From NCBI RefSeq assembly GCF_008369935.1, contig NZ_VTUZ01000021.1:62001-126000 (forward strand): a DNA stretch of 64,000 bases, in the 5' to 3' direction. Below, in pieces: positions 55,373 through 64,000 of the stretch. This DNA is from Paraburkholderia panacisoli (GTDB lineage: Bacteria; Pseudomonadota; Gammaproteobacteria; Burkholderiales; Burkholderiaceae). Both the position numbers and the translations under genes were made by a program. The first letter of the stretch is position 1. Each line of letters opens with the position of its first letter. A model generated the notes under the pieces. It did no database searches, was not told where the DNA came from, and saw only the letters and a program-made list of their open reading frames with translations.

Positions 55373-56656
55373 ATGAACTGGGCAGCGAGACTGATTCGCG
55401 GACGTTTCCACTATGGCTGGCTGACCGTCGCGGTGGTGTTTCTGGTACTGCTGGCGGCGGCCGGCACGCGCGCCACGCCGAGCGTGATGATGGTGCCGCT
55501 CGAGCATCAATTCGGCTGGAGCCGCGCGACGATCTCGCTGGCAATATCCGTGAACATCGCGCTGTACGGGCTGATGGGGCCGTTCGCGGCGGCGGCGATG
55601 CAGCGCTTCGGCGTGCGGCCCACGCTGCTCGCTGCGCTCGGCACGATGGCCGCGGGCGTGGCGCTGTCGTCGCTGATGACCCATCCGTGGCAGATGGTGT
55701 TGATCTGGGGCGTGATGGTCGGCGGCTCGACGGGCGTCGCGGCGCTGTCGTTGTCGGCAACCGTGGTGACGCGCTGGTTCACGACTCGCCGCGGCCTCGT
55801 CATGGGCATTCTCACGGCGAGTTCGGCCACCGGCCAACTGGTGTTCCTGCCGATGCTCGCGGCCATCGCCGAGCATTACGGCTGGCGCCAGGTCGTGTGG
55901 GTCGTCGCGCTCGCGGCGGCGATCGTGATCCCGCTGGTCGCATTCCTGTTGCCGGAACGCCCGGCGGACATGAAGCTGCGCCCGTATGGCGAACCGCACG
56001 ACGCAGCGGTCACCAACACCGTCACCAAACAGAATCCGCTCGCCATTGCGTTCGGCACGCTCGCGATGGCGAGCAAGACGCGTGATTTCTGGCTGCTGTT
56101 CTTCAGTTTCTTCATCTGCGGGGCGAGCACCAACGGCTACGTCGGCACCCATCTGATCGCTATGTGCGGCGACTACGGCATGACCGAGGTGCAGGGCGCG
56201 TCGCTGCTCGCCGCGATGGGCATCTTCGATCTGTTTGGCACGACGTTGTCGGGTTGGCTGTCGGACCGCTTCAATAGCCGCGTGCTGCTGTTCTGGTATT
56301 ACGGTCTGCGCGGCTTGTCGCTGATGTATCTGCCGCACGCGTTCGGTATCGACTTCTTCGGCCTGCCGCTGTTCGCCGTGTTCTACGGGCTCGACTGGAT
56401 CGCCACTGTTCCGCCGACCGTACGTCTCGCGACCGACGTATACGGCAAGGAATCGGCGCCAGTGGTGTTCGGCTGGGTGGTCGCGGGCCACCAGCTCGGC
56501 GCGGCGTTCGCGGCGCTCGGCGCGGGCATGCTGCGCGCGAGTTTGGGCACCTATACCGTGGCGTCGATGATTTCCGGCGGCTTATGCCTTGTCGCGGCAG
56601 TGATCGTGTTGCGGATCAACCGGCCGGCGAAGGTGCCGGAGCCGCAAGCGGTCTAA
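55373..56656 (+). CDS. MFS transporter, OFA/monocarboxylate type
   Basis: 427 residues, 12 membrane segments. HYGWLTVAVVFLVLLAAAGTRATPSVMMVPLEHQFGWSRATIS at the N-terminus and the GGSTGVAALSLSATVVTRWFTTRRGLVMG segment are typical of the oxalate/formate and monocarboxylate group. Two cytoplasmic loops carry RFGVRPT and LSDRFNSRV motifs. Regulated by the adjacent TetR gene through the operators above; the ligand of the repressor may be the substrate, unknown. Confidence 0.9.
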   Translation: MNWAARLIRGRFHYGWLTVAVVFLVLLAAAGTRATPSVMMVPLEHQFGWSRATISLAISVNIALYGLMGPFAAAAMQRFGVRPTLLAALGTMAAGVALSSLMTHPWQMVLIWGVMVGGSTGVAALSLSATVVTRWFTTRRGLVMGILTASSATGQLVFLPMLAAIAEHYGWRQVVWVVALAAAIVIPLVAFLLPERPADMKLRPYGEPHDAAVTNTVTKQNPLAIAFGTLAMASKTRDFWLLFFSFFICGASTNGYVGTHLIAMCGDYGMTEVQGASLLAAMGIFDLFGTTLSGWLSDRFNSRVLLFWYYGLRGLSLMYLPHAFGIDFFGLPLFAVFYGLDWIATVPPTVRLATDVYGKESAPVVFGWVVAGHQLGAAFAALGAGMLRASLGTYTVASMISGGLCLVAAVIVLRINRPAKVPEPQAV

Positions 56657-56691
56657 AGCTTCCCGCCGCAAGCGCAACGAAGCAACAGGCG

Positions 56692-56720
56692 ACGGCCCCC
56701 CACAAGGGCCGTTTTCTTTT
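56692..56720 (+). terminator. Intrinsic terminator after the MFS gene
   Basis: Stem ACGGCCC / GGGCCGT with loop CCCACAA, followed by TTTCTTTT. 36 bases after the MFS stop. Confidence 0.85.
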
Positions 56721-56827
56721 GCGGAAACAAACTGCTCGCTTGTTGGCGCGCGTGCCCCAAAGCCCGGTTATGCTATGTGACCGCGGGCAACCGCCCGGCG
56801 ATCATGAATTTCGACCGAGAGAAGCGC

Positions 56828-57421
56828 ATGACCAACAAACCCGCCCCTACCGAAGTTGCCATTCACGAGCTTATTGCAGGCCGCTGGAGCCCGCGCGCGT
56901 ATTCGAGCGAGCCGGTCAGCCGCGAGCATCTGCGTACCGTGCTCGAAGCGGCACGCTGGGCGCCGTCTTCGTACAACGCGCAACCGTGGCGCTTTCTTGT
57001 ATTCGATCGCAGTGTCGACGAAGTTTCCTTCAAGCAGGCTTTCGCGACGCTGGTGCCGTTCAACCAGGGCTGGAATTCGCGCGCGCCGGTGCTGATCGCC
57101 GTCACCGCGCACACGCTCACCAGCAAGGGCGAAGTCAATCGCTGCGCCCAGTACGACGCGGGCGCCGCCGCCATGGCGCTGGTATTGCAGGCGCATGCGC
57201 TCGGACTTGCCGCGCATCAGATGAGCGGTTTCGACCCGAACGCGTTCCGCACGGCATTCGCGCTGCCCAACGACGTCGACGCAATCGCGATCATTTCGCT
57301 CGGCCATTACGGTGAGATCGACAAGCTGGATCCGGTGCTGCGCGAACGTGAGAAGTCGGTGCGCCAGCGCGCGCCGCTGGCGGATATCGTCTACGGCGGC
57401 GGCTGGAAAAAAGCGTTCTGA
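56828..57421 (+). CDS. Nitroreductase-family flavoprotein
   Basis: 197 residues, starting MTNKPAPTEV after AGAGAAGCGC. FMN-binding RWSPRAYSSEPVS, ARWAPSSYNAQPWRFLVF, and GHYGEIDKLDP near the end. NfsA/NfnB-like fold; substrates of this branch are usually nitro compounds or quinones. The frame is open upstream to 56777 but the added residues do not match the family. Confidence 0.9.
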   Translation: MTNKPAPTEVAIHELIAGRWSPRAYSSEPVSREHLRTVLEAARWAPSSYNAQPWRFLVFDRSVDEVSFKQAFATLVPFNQGWNSRAPVLIAVTAHTLTSKGEVNRCAQYDAGAAAMALVLQAHALGLAAHQMSGFDPNAFRTAFALPNDVDAIAIISLGHYGEIDKLDPVLREREKSVRQRAPLADIVYGGGWKKAF

Positions 57422-57449
57422 GCGGCTTGCCGCGCTCGATGCAACGCAA

Positions 57450-57478
57450 AACGCGCGGCACCGCCCGCGCGTTTTTTA
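57450..57478 (+). terminator. Terminator of the nitroreductase gene, overlapping the convergent MFS stop
   Basis: Stem AACGCGCGG / CCGCGCGTT, loop CACCGC, then TTTTTATT. The TTA at 57476-57478 in its T run is, on the minus strand, the TAA stop of the MFS gene. Confidence 0.88.
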
Positions 57479-58951
57479 TTCCGCGTCGTCCGCGACGCTC
57501 GACAGCGGCGTCGCCACATGCTCGAGCGACTTCCGTTCCGCATCCACGCCCCAGATCGCCGCGACCACGGCCGCAACGAGCATCAGCCCGGACCCCACCA
57601 GATAACCCATGAACACTTCGCTGCGCTGCTGCGTGTCGATCAGCCGGCCAAAGAACGCCGGCCCGACAATCCCGCCGAGCGCTGTGCCGAACGCGTAAAA
57701 GACCGCAATCGCCAGCGCGCGGATTTCGAGCGGAAACGATTCGCTGACCGTCAGATACGCCGAACTCGCCGCCGCCGACGCAAAGAAGAAAATCACCATC
57801 CAGGCAATCGTCTGCGTGACGACGGTGAGCATCTGCTGTTCGAACAGATAGCCGCTCACTGTCAGCAGGATCGCGGACATGGCGTAGGTCGCCGCGATCA
57901 TCTTGCGTCGTCCGATCACGTCGAAGAGGCGGCCGAGCAGCAGCGGGCCGAGAAAGTTGCCGAGCGCGAAAGGCAATAGATACCAGCCGATGCGATCGCC
58001 CGGCACCTGATAGAAATCGGTGAGTACGAGCGCGTAGGTGAAGAAAATCGCGTTGTAGAAGAACGCCTGTGCGGTCATCAGCGTCAGGCCGACCAGCGCG
58101 CGGCGTCGATGCACGTTGAAGAGCGTGTGGAAGACCTCGCGCAGCGGCGTATGCCTGCGTGCGCGCAGCCGCAATCGCGTGAGTTGGTCGTCGGACAGCA
58201 CGTGGCCTTTACGGTGAAAACCCGCCTCGATGCCTTCGACGATCGAGCGCGCGTCGCGCTCGTCCCCGTGCGTGAGCAGCCAGCGCGGGCTTTCGGGCAC
58301 CCACATGCGCATCGGCAAAATCCCCAGCGCCAGCACCGCGCCGATAAAGAAGCACGCGCGCCAGCCCCAGTCGGCCGGAAGCAGGTGCGGATCGAGCAGC
58401 ACCAGCGAGCCGGCCGCGCCAAGGCCGGCACCCACCCAGAAGGTGCCGTTGATGCCCAGATCGGTCCAGCCGCGCACCCGGGCCGGCGTGAATTCCTGAA
58501 TCGTCGAATTGATTGCCGTATATTCGCCGCCGATCCCCGCGCCGGTCAGGAAACGAAACAGCAGGAAGCTGCCCAGATTCCACGACAGCGCGGTCGCCGC
58601 AGTGGCGGCCAGGTAAAGCGCGAGCGTGATGAAAAACAGCCTGCGCCGGCCGAGCCGGTCGGTCAGCCAGCCGAAGCCGAGCGCGCCGAGCACCGCGCCG
58701 GCAATATACGCGCTGCCCGCGAGCCCCACGTCGGCGTTGGAAAAGTGCAACGCCGGGCTGGACTTCAACGCACTCGCGACAGCGCCCGCCAAGGTCACCT
58801 CCAGACCGTCGAGCAGCCACGTCACCCCCAGCGCCACCACGATCAGCGTGTGAAAGCGGCCCCACGGCAGCCGGTCGAGCCGCGAGGGGAGGTCCGTTTC
58901 GATCAGCGTGGTCTTTTTATCTTGAACAGCGGCAGTCGGCGGCGCGCTCAT
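57476..58951 (-). CDS. MFS transporter, sugar-porter-like
   Basis: 491 residues from ATG 58951 with GAGGAG upstream. 12 membrane segments. WGRFHTLIVVALGVTWLLDGLEVTLAGAV, GWLTDRLGRRRLFFITLALYL, GAGIGGEYTAINSTIQEFTPARVRG, PESPRWLLTHGD and the late LFDVIGRRKMI fit the SP/AAHS groups with a PESPRWL loop. Convergent with the nitroreductase and divergent from yegD. Confidence 0.9.
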   Translation of the reverse strand: MSAPPTAAVQDKKTTLIETDLPSRLDRLPWGRFHTLIVVALGVTWLLDGLEVTLAGAVASALKSSPALHFSNADVGLAGSAYIAGAVLGALGFGWLTDRLGRRRLFFITLALYLAATAATALSWNLGSFLLFRFLTGAGIGGEYTAINSTIQEFTPARVRGWTDLGINGTFWVGAGLGAAGSLVLLDPHLLPADWGWRACFFIGAVLALGILPMRMWVPESPRWLLTHGDERDARSIVEGIEAGFHRKGHVLSDDQLTRLRLRARRHTPLREVFHTLFNVHRRRALVGLTLMTAQAFFYNAIFFTYALVLTDFYQVPGDRIGWYLLPFALGNFLGPLLLGRLFDVIGRRKMIAATYAMSAILLTVSGYLFEQQMLTVVTQTIAWMVIFFFASAAASSAYLTVSESFPLEIRALAIAVFYAFGTALGGIVGPAFFGRLIDTQQRSEVFMGYLVGSGLMLVAAVVAAIWGVDAERKSLEHVATPLSSVADDAE

Positions 58952-59138
58952 TGCTTGAAGTCTCCTCAATTCGAAATTTGGCGGCGTATCCTGTCGAAAA
59001 CAGCAATATTCGTTCCGTCGATCGACATATTGCGATGCCGCGGCCGTCGTGAAAGCGTAAGTTGATGCTGATCGAACTTTCGTGTTACAAAGCCGCTCCC
59101 CTTTCTGTCCGCGCCAGCCGTGAGCGGCGATTCCTGCC

Positions 59139-60389
59139 ATGAACTATTGCGCGATTGACTTCGGTACTTCCAACTCGGCCGTGGCCGTGCCTGACGGCGC
59201 TCTGCTGAAGCTCGCGCCGGTCGAGGGTGCCTACACGACGCTGCCCACCTCGGTCTTTTTCAATACCGACGAAGACACCCGCGAATTCGGGCGGGCTGCG
59301 CTGGCGGCCTACATCGACGGTTTCGACGGCCGGCTGATGCGCTCGATGAAGAGCATTCTCGGCTCGCCGCTCGCCGAAAACTCCACGGATCTGGGCGACG
59401 GCTCCGCGATCAAGTACACGGATGTGATCGCGATTTTCGTCGATCACCTGAAGCGCTCGGCGGAAAAGAGTGCCGGCGGCCCGATCCATCGCGCGGTGCT
59501 AGGGCGCCCGGTGTTTTTCGTCGACGACGATCCGCGCGCCGATCAGATGGCGCAGCAGCAGCTCGAAGCCGCCGCGCGTTCGGTCGGACTGCGGGAAATT
59601 CACTTTCAGTATGAGCCGATCGCGGCCGCGTTCGACTACGAATCGCATCTGACGGAAGAGGGGCTGGTGCTGGTGGCCGACATCGGCGGTGGCACGTCGG
59701 ACTTTTCGCTGGTGCGGGTCGGGCCGGAGCGGATGAAGCGCGTCGAGCGCAAAGACGACGTGCTGGCCCACCACGGCGTGCACGTCGCGGGCACGGACTT
59801 CGACCGTCGCGTCGAACTGACGACGATCTTGCGCGAACTCGGCTATCAATCGCTTGATCCGGAAGGGCGCGAGATTCCGAACCGGATCTATTTCGACCTG
59901 GCCACCTGGCACCTGATCAACACGGTCTATGCGCCGAAGCGCACCAGCGAACTCGCGCTGATGCGGCACCTGTTCACCGAGGTCAAGCACCACGACCGCC
60001 TGATGCGCGTCGTGGAACGCCGCCTCGGGCACGCGCTGGCGGCGCATGCGGAAGAGGCGAAGATCGGCGTGGCGGCGGGCGGCGAGACTTTGATCGATCT
60101 CGACGAAGTGGAAGACGATCTGCGCCTCGCGTTCGACGAAGCCCAGCTCATCAAGGCCGGCCAGGACGAAACGCAGCGCATCGTGCAGGCAGCGCGCGAC
60201 ACGGTCCAGGCAGCCGGCGTTGCGCCGCGCGACGTCGGCGCGATTTACTTCACGGGCGGCTCGACCGGTTTGGCGTTTCTGTCGGGCGCATTGGCGGCGG
60301 CGTTTCCGGATGCTAAAGCGGTATTCGGCGATCGTCTCGCCAGCGTCGCAACGGGACTCGGCATTCACGCGCGACGTTTGTTCGGATAA
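59139..60389 (+). CDS. yegD: Hsp70-family protein, YegD-like
   Basis: 416 residues with an Hsp70-type actin-fold ATPase and no substrate-binding domain of full length. Phosphate 1 IDFGTSNSAVAV, phosphate 2 VLVADIGGGTSDFSLVRVG, adenosine segment IYFTGGSTGLAFL. Asp-rich FVDDDPRADQ lies near 125. E. coli YegD is about 450 residues; partner and client are unknown. Weak ribosome site; starts 187 bases from the divergent MFS gene. Confidence 0.9.
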   Translation: MNYCAIDFGTSNSAVAVPDGALLKLAPVEGAYTTLPTSVFFNTDEDTREFGRAALAAYIDGFDGRLMRSMKSILGSPLAENSTDLGDGSAIKYTDVIAIFVDHLKRSAEKSAGGPIHRAVLGRPVFFVDDDPRADQMAQQQLEAAARSVGLREIHFQYEPIAAAFDYESHLTEEGLVLVADIGGGTSDFSLVRVGPERMKRVERKDDVLAHHGVHVAGTDFDRRVELTTILRELGYQSLDPEGREIPNRIYFDLATWHLINTVYAPKRTSELALMRHLFTEVKHHDRLMRVVERRLGHALAAHAEEAKIGVAAGGETLIDLDEVEDDLRLAFDEAQLIKAGQDETQRIVQAARDTVQAAGVAPRDVGAIYFTGGSTGLAFLSGALAAAFPDAKAVFGDRLASVATGLGIHARRLFG

Positions 60390-60450
60390 CCAACAATTAA
60401 TCGGCCGCATACTGCGAAGTTAATCCGCGCATTCAGTTGCGACGGATATA

Positions 60451-60478
60451 AAAAAACCCCGCCGAGGCGGGGTTTTTT
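60451..60478. terminator. Bidirectional terminator between yegD and cspA
   Basis: CCCCGCC-GA-GGCGGGG with six A on the left and six T on the right. Serves the plus-strand yegD and minus-strand cspA messages. Confidence 0.93.
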
Positions 60479-60501
60479 GCGTCCAGAAGGAAGCGTGTTG
60501 C

Positions 60502-60705
60502 TTACACCGGCTTGATGTTAGCAGCTTGCTTGCCCTTCGGGCCCGTCTTCACTTCAAACGTAACCTTTTGGTTTTCTTGCAGCGTCTTGAAGCCTTCCGT
60601 GCGGATTTCCGAGAAATGCGCGAACAGATCTTCGCCACCGCCGTCCGGCGTGATGAAGCCAAAGCCCTTTGCGTCATTGAACCACTTGACGGTACCGGTT
60701 TCCAT
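60502..60705 (-). CDS. cspA: Cold-shock protein
   Basis: 67 residues: METGTVKWFNDAKGFGFITPDGGGEDLF, FAHFSEI and QENQKVTFEVKTGPKGKQAANI. RNP1 KGFGFI and RNP2 DLFAHF are intact. AGGA lies nine bases before the ATG. The promoter at 60853-60881 gives a leader of about 140 bases, long like that of E. coli cspA, which folds into a cold-responsive structure. The symbol denotes the family; paralogues are likely elsewhere. Confidence 0.95.
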   Translation of the reverse strand: METGTVKWFNDAKGFGFITPDGGGEDLFAHFSEIRTEGFKTLQENQKVTFEVKTGPKGKQAANIKPV

Positions 60706-61141
60706 ATTACTTGTTCCTAAAAATGGTAAATAAGGCCGAAGCCCAGAGGGTGCATGAAAATCAAGGAAGGGGGTAATGGGACCAACCGGAGTACCGTTGA
60801 TGGGCGAACTACGAAAGACCAATTCACTCGCCGCTTGAAATCCTGCCCGAACGTTATACGGCCATTTTGAGAGAAGGTCAACACTCTCCGCCAATCTTTA
60901 CGAATTTTTGACCAATAGCTGCGATTTCGGCTTACAAAGCTTGCGATTCGTCCGAAATTTTAACTAGGGAGAACCCTTGGTTTCGCTGCAGCGAATCGGT
61001 GCAACCGTTAAACTACGCGCCGCGCGTCGGTTGCACCTGTCCAGAATGGATCCGTCGCGCATGCATGCGCGTCACCCGTCTCCCAACGCCGCCACAAGCG
61101 ATGTCACGCGGTGCCGACATGGTTCTGATACAGGAGAAGAT
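60706..61141. other. Divergent region: cspA leader and APC permease upstream sequence
   Basis: 436 bases. From 60706 to about 60846 it is the cspA leader, rich in purines on the plus strand. Then comes the cspA promoter. On the permease side lies a perfect 14-bp palindrome TTCGCTGCAGCGAA (60982-60995). No permease promoter was fixed, and no further gene is seen. Confidence 0.6.
60853..60881 (-). promoter_or_regulatory. cspA promoter
   Basis: On the minus strand TTGACC (60881-60876), 17 bases, then TATAAC (60858-60853). The transcript would start near 60846 and leave about 140 bases of leader. Confidence 0.82.
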
Positions 61142-62737
61142 GTGAAAAGTTCTATACAACGGAACATCGGGCCGTTCGCGCTATTGCTGACCGGCCTGGG
61201 TTCGATCATCGGATCGGGCTGGCTGTTCGGCGCGTGGAAGGCTGCAAAAATTGCCGGCCCCGCTGCCATTTGCGCATGGGTCATCGGCGCGGTCGTGATT
61301 CTGGCGATTGCGTTGACCTACGCGGAACTCGGCGCGATGTTCCCGGAATCCGGCGGCATGGTGCGTTACGCGCGCTACTCGCACGGTGCGCTGGTCGGCT
61401 TCATCAGCGCGTGGGCCAACTGGATCGCCATCGTTTCGGTGATTCCGATCGAAGCGGAAGCGTCCATCCAATATATGAGTACGTGGCCCTATCCGTGGGC
61501 GCATGCGCTATTCGTCGGTGGATCGTTGACCACGAACGGGCTATTGCTGTCCGCCGCGCTCGTGATCATCTACTTCCTGCTGAACTACTGGGGCGTCAAG
61601 CTGTTCGCGCGCGCCAATTCGGCGATCACGATCTTCAAGTTCCTGATCCCCGGCGCGACGATCCTCGGCTTGATGCTGACAGGCTTCCACAAGGAAAACT
61701 TCGGCGAAGTGAGCACGTTCGCGCCCTACGGATGGTCCTCCGTGCTGACGGCGGTGGCGACGAGCGGCATCGTGTTCGCGTTCAACGGCTTCCAGAGCCC
61801 GATCAACCTCGCCGGTGAAGCGCGCAATCCGGCCAAAAGCGTGCCGTTCGCGGTGATCGGCTCGATCCTGCTGGCGCTGGTCATCTACGTGCTGCTGCAA
61901 ATCGCGTATATCGGCGCGGTGAACCCGAGCGACGTCATGAAGGGCTGGAGCCACTTCAACTTCGCATCGCCGTTCGCGGAACTCGCGATCGCGCTGAACC
62001 TGAACTGGCTGGCGATCCTGCTGTATGTCGACGCATTCGTTAGCCCGAGTGGTACCGGTACGACCTATATGGCGACCACCACCCGCATGATTTACGCGAT
62101 GGAGCGCAACAACACGATGCCGAAGATGTTCGGCAACGTCCACCCGTTCTATGGTGTGCCGCGTCAGGCGATGTGGTTCAACCTGTTCGTGTCGTTCATT
62201 TTCCTGTTCTTCTTCCGCGGCTGGAGTTCGCTGGCGGCGGTGATTTCGGTCGCCACCGTGATTTCGTACCTGACGGGTCCGATCAGCCTGATGGCGTTGC
62301 GCCGCGCGGCGACCGACCTGGAGCGTCCGCTGCACATCGTCGGCATGAAGCTGATCGCGCCGTTCGCGTTCGTGTGCGCGTCGCTGATCCTGTACTGGGC
62401 CAGATGGCCGCTCACCGGCGAAATCATTCTGCTGATGGTCGTTGCGCTGCCGGTGTACTTCTACTTCCAGGCGAAGTCAGGTTTTGCCGGCTGGGGCCGC
62501 GATCTGAAGGCGGCATGGTGGCTGGTCGCTTACCTGCCGATCATGGCGACTTTGTCGCTGATCGGCAGCAAGGAGTTCGGCGGCTTCGGCGTCCTGCCGT
62601 ACGGCTGGGACATGCTGGTGGTGATCGCCTTCTCGCTGGTGTTCTATTACTGGGGCGTCAATAGCGGCTACCGCTCGGAGTACCTGGAAGAGCGTCAGAC
62701 GCACGACGAAGTGCTCGAAGGCATGGCCGTTCACTAA
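61142..62737 (+). CDS. APC-family amino acid permease
   Basis: 531 residues with about 12 membrane segments. The GTG start at 61142 follows a perfect AGGAG at the right distance; the upstream open frame is Arg-rich. NIGPFALLLTGLGSIIGSGWLFGAWKAAKIAGPAA is the APC TM1 motif; FAFNGFQSPINLAGEARNPAKSVP and PSGTGTTYMATTTRMIYAM are also conserved. It resembles aspartate:proton symporters (YveA/AspT type) in memory; the substrate is not certain. Confidence 0.92.
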   Translation: MKSSIQRNIGPFALLLTGLGSIIGSGWLFGAWKAAKIAGPAAICAWVIGAVVILAIALTYAELGAMFPESGGMVRYARYSHGALVGFISAWANWIAIVSVIPIEAEASIQYMSTWPYPWAHALFVGGSLTTNGLLLSAALVIIYFLLNYWGVKLFARANSAITIFKFLIPGATILGLMLTGFHKENFGEVSTFAPYGWSSVLTAVATSGIVFAFNGFQSPINLAGEARNPAKSVPFAVIGSILLALVIYVLLQIAYIGAVNPSDVMKGWSHFNFASPFAELAIALNLNWLAILLYVDAFVSPSGTGTTYMATTTRMIYAMERNNTMPKMFGNVHPFYGVPRQAMWFNLFVSFIFLFFFRGWSSLAAVISVATVISYLTGPISLMALRRAATDLERPLHIVGMKLIAPFAFVCASLILYWARWPLTGEIILLMVVALPVYFYFQAKSGFAGWGRDLKAAWWLVAYLPIMATLSLIGSKEFGGFGVLPYGWDMLVVIAFSLVFYYWGVNSGYRSEYLEERQTHDEVLEGMAVH

Positions 62738-62790
62738 GGTAAGCGCCGCGCTTCGTATGCCGGCCGGATCGCGGTTTGGTCCGGATGGTA

Positions 62791-62830
62791 AAAAGCCCGC
62801 CTGAGTTGTCGCTCAGGCGGGCTTTTTTTC
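62791..62830. terminator. Bidirectional terminator after the APC permease
   Basis: 15-bp stem AAAAGCCCGCCTGAG / CTCAGGCGGGCTTTT, loop TTGTCG, followed by TTTC. The convergent dioxygenase gene ends at 62853. Confidence 0.95.
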
Positions 62831-62852
62831 GTCACTGCGTGGCGGTGCGGAG

Positions 62853-63638
62853 TCAGGCAATGCCGAACACGTAGTTCGTCATCGCGAGCGAGCGCTGGTA
62901 GGTGCCGAGCGACTGGATCGCCAGCGAATAATCGTCGTCCGCCGCGCCCAGTGCGGCGAATACCGGCAGCAGATGCTCGTCGGTCGGATGCATCAGCACG
63001 GCGTGCGGTGCCTGGCGCCGATAGTCCAGCAGCGCGTCGACGTCGTGCGCGGCGAGCTTCGCCTCGAACCAGTCGGTGAATTCGGTGACGCGCGGGTCGG
63101 CATCTTCAGGGCGCGCGGAAAAGTCGGCGGCGCGCAGGTTGTGCGTGATCTGGCCGGAGCCGATCACCATCACGCCGTCGTCTTTCAACGCGCGCAGCGC
63201 GCGGCCCACGCGGAAGTGGTGCGCGGCGTCCCGGCGCGGCTGGATCGACAATTGCGCGATCGGCACATCGGCGTTCGGGAACATCAGCAGCATCGGCACC
63301 CACGCGCCGTGATCGAGCCCGTGCGGCTGGACGTCCGCGAGGATGCCGCCCTCGCCGAGCAGCGCGGCGGCGCGGCGCGCGACCTCGGGCGCACCCGGCG
63401 CCGGGTACTGAATCTCGTACAACTGACGCGGAAAGCCGTAGAAATCGTGGATGGTTTCCGGCGCCGTGGCGGTGCTCGCCAGCGGCTCGGCGGTGCCCCA
63501 GTGTGCCGACAGCATCAGCACCGCTTGCGGACGCGGCAGTTGGGCGCTCAGCGCACCGAATTCCGCGGACGGCATCGATGGGTCGATCGGCAGCGTGGGC
63601 GCGCCGTGGGACAGGAAAAGCGAGGGTAGACGGTTCAT
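62853..63638 (-). CDS. DODA-type (class III extradiol) dioxygenase family protein
   Basis: 261 residues. LFLSHGAPTLPID at the N-terminus, LMLSAHWGT, QPHGLDHGAWVPMLLMFPNADVPIAQLS, VIGSGQITHNLR and PTDEHLLPVFAALGA supply the His/Glu/His metal ligands of the YgiD/LigB group. YgiD is a 4,5-DOPA dioxygenase in E. coli. The natural substrate here is unknown. Start chosen at MNRLPSLFLSHG. Confidence 0.92.
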   Translation of the reverse strand: MNRLPSLFLSHGAPTLPIDPSMPSAEFGALSAQLPRPQAVLMLSAHWGTAEPLASTATAPETIHDFYGFPRQLYEIQYPAPGAPEVARRAAALLGEGGILADVQPHGLDHGAWVPMLLMFPNADVPIAQLSIQPRRDAAHHFRVGRALRALKDDGVMVIGSGQITHNLRAADFSARPEDADPRVTEFTDWFEAKLAAHDVDALLDYRRQAPHAVLMHPTDEHLLPVFAALGAADDDYSLAIQSLGTYQRSLAMTNYVFGIA

Positions 63639-63802
63639 GGCAGCAACGCAGCCCAGAGGGCGCAGCGCAGAGGTGGGATTGCTACCACTATAGGCCCGCA
63701 CTGTCGTTTGATAAACGGGCGAAAACAGAATTGATTGTGTCGCGACTGTTGTCAATTCGCACGGTGCAACAGGTGCGCGCCACGCCAAGGAATCCTTGCG
63801 CG

Positions 63803-64000
63803 TTACTCCTGAGCGCCGCGCAACCCCGCCCACGCTGGAGACAAAGCCGGCCCCAGCGCGAACAGATCCAGCACGCGCGCGACGGTGTGATCGACCATTT
63901 CGTCAATCGACGCAGGCTGGTTGTAGAACGCGGGCAGCGGCGGGAAGATCACGCCGCCCATTTCGGTGACGGCGGTCATATTGCGAAGATGCGCGAGATT
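63803..64000 (-). CDS. ubiX: Flavin prenyltransferase, 3' end only
   Basis: 66 codons of the C-terminal part are inside the window; the start is beyond base 64000. NMTAVTEMGGVIFPPLPAFYNQPASIDEMVDHTVARVLDLF matches, with short gaps, the end of UbiX/Pad1 (usually about 190-200 residues). UbiX makes prenylated FMN for UbiD decarboxylases in ubiquinone synthesis. The gene is upstream of the dioxygenase gene on the same strand, 164 bases apart. Confidence 0.92.
   Translation of the reverse strand, partial: NLAHLRNMTAVTEMGGVIFPPLPAFYNQPASIDEMVDHTVARVLDLFALGPALSPAWAGLRGAQE

Overview
The window looks like chromosomal DNA of a Burkholderiaceae betaproteobacterium, most likely Paraburkholderia. The basis is high GC, gene order and protein character: gltBD, a split hisIE pair, mlaFEDACB next to ibaG-murA-his-tatABC, petABC-sspAB, and a long-form MurA. 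This assignment rests on recognition, not on a database search. Most of the window is conserved housekeeping DNA. There are no insertion sequences, phage genes or CRISPR arrays.

Layout: 1-6018 holds gltB (its 5' end lies outside the window) and gltD, which together make glutamate synthase. 6236-8778 is a minus-strand MFS transporter-dadA pair. 9087-10076 is a Tat-type lipoprotein of the tyrosine-phosphatase-3 family whose catalytic Cys is Ser. 10245-16609 is an accessory cell-envelope cluster. It has an EnvZ/OmpR-type two-component pair, a divergent plus-strand run of small exported proteins ending in an orphan FlgH-like L-ring lipoprotein, then a convergent second OmpR-type regulator, a lipoprotein and a periplasmic protein. 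I regard this cluster as the best candidate for an undescribed system. 16933-19484 is an SDR protein with an altered active site behind a YddA-type ABC exporter.

19915-23593 is the thiamine operon: TPP riboswitch, probable terminator, 36-codon leader ORF, thiO, thiS, thiG, thiE. 23688-27973 is mlaFEDACB, the retrograde phospholipid transport system. It is followed by a second ABC pair, ibaG and murA, then the histidine genes hisGDCBHAFIE. Next come a DUF4870-like membrane protein, a HIT hydrolase and tatABC (to 41802). Tat export links to two predicted Tat substrates in the window, the Rieske protein and the phosphatase-like lipoprotein. After a bidirectional terminator come a DegS/HtrA-type protease and a divergent Nif3-family gene, petABC (cytochrome bc1), sspA-sspB and tRNA-Thr.

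48303-49113 is an AT-richer stretch without a recognisable gene. The rest is a mosaic of short transcription units: two methyltransferases, a BaiN/HI0933-type flavoprotein, DUF1059 and DUF1415 proteins, a TetR-MFS divergent pair with two clear operators, a nitroreductase, a second MFS transporter, a YegD-type Hsp70, cspA with a long 5' leader, an APC permease, a DODA-type dioxygenase and the 3' end of ubiX.

Regulatory signals read directly from the sequence include seven convincing intrinsic terminators, a THI-box riboswitch, twin TetR operators placed inside a near-consensus promoter, a cspA promoter, a 34-bp near-perfect palindrome, and 10-bp-phased GTAAG repeats around the two-component genes.
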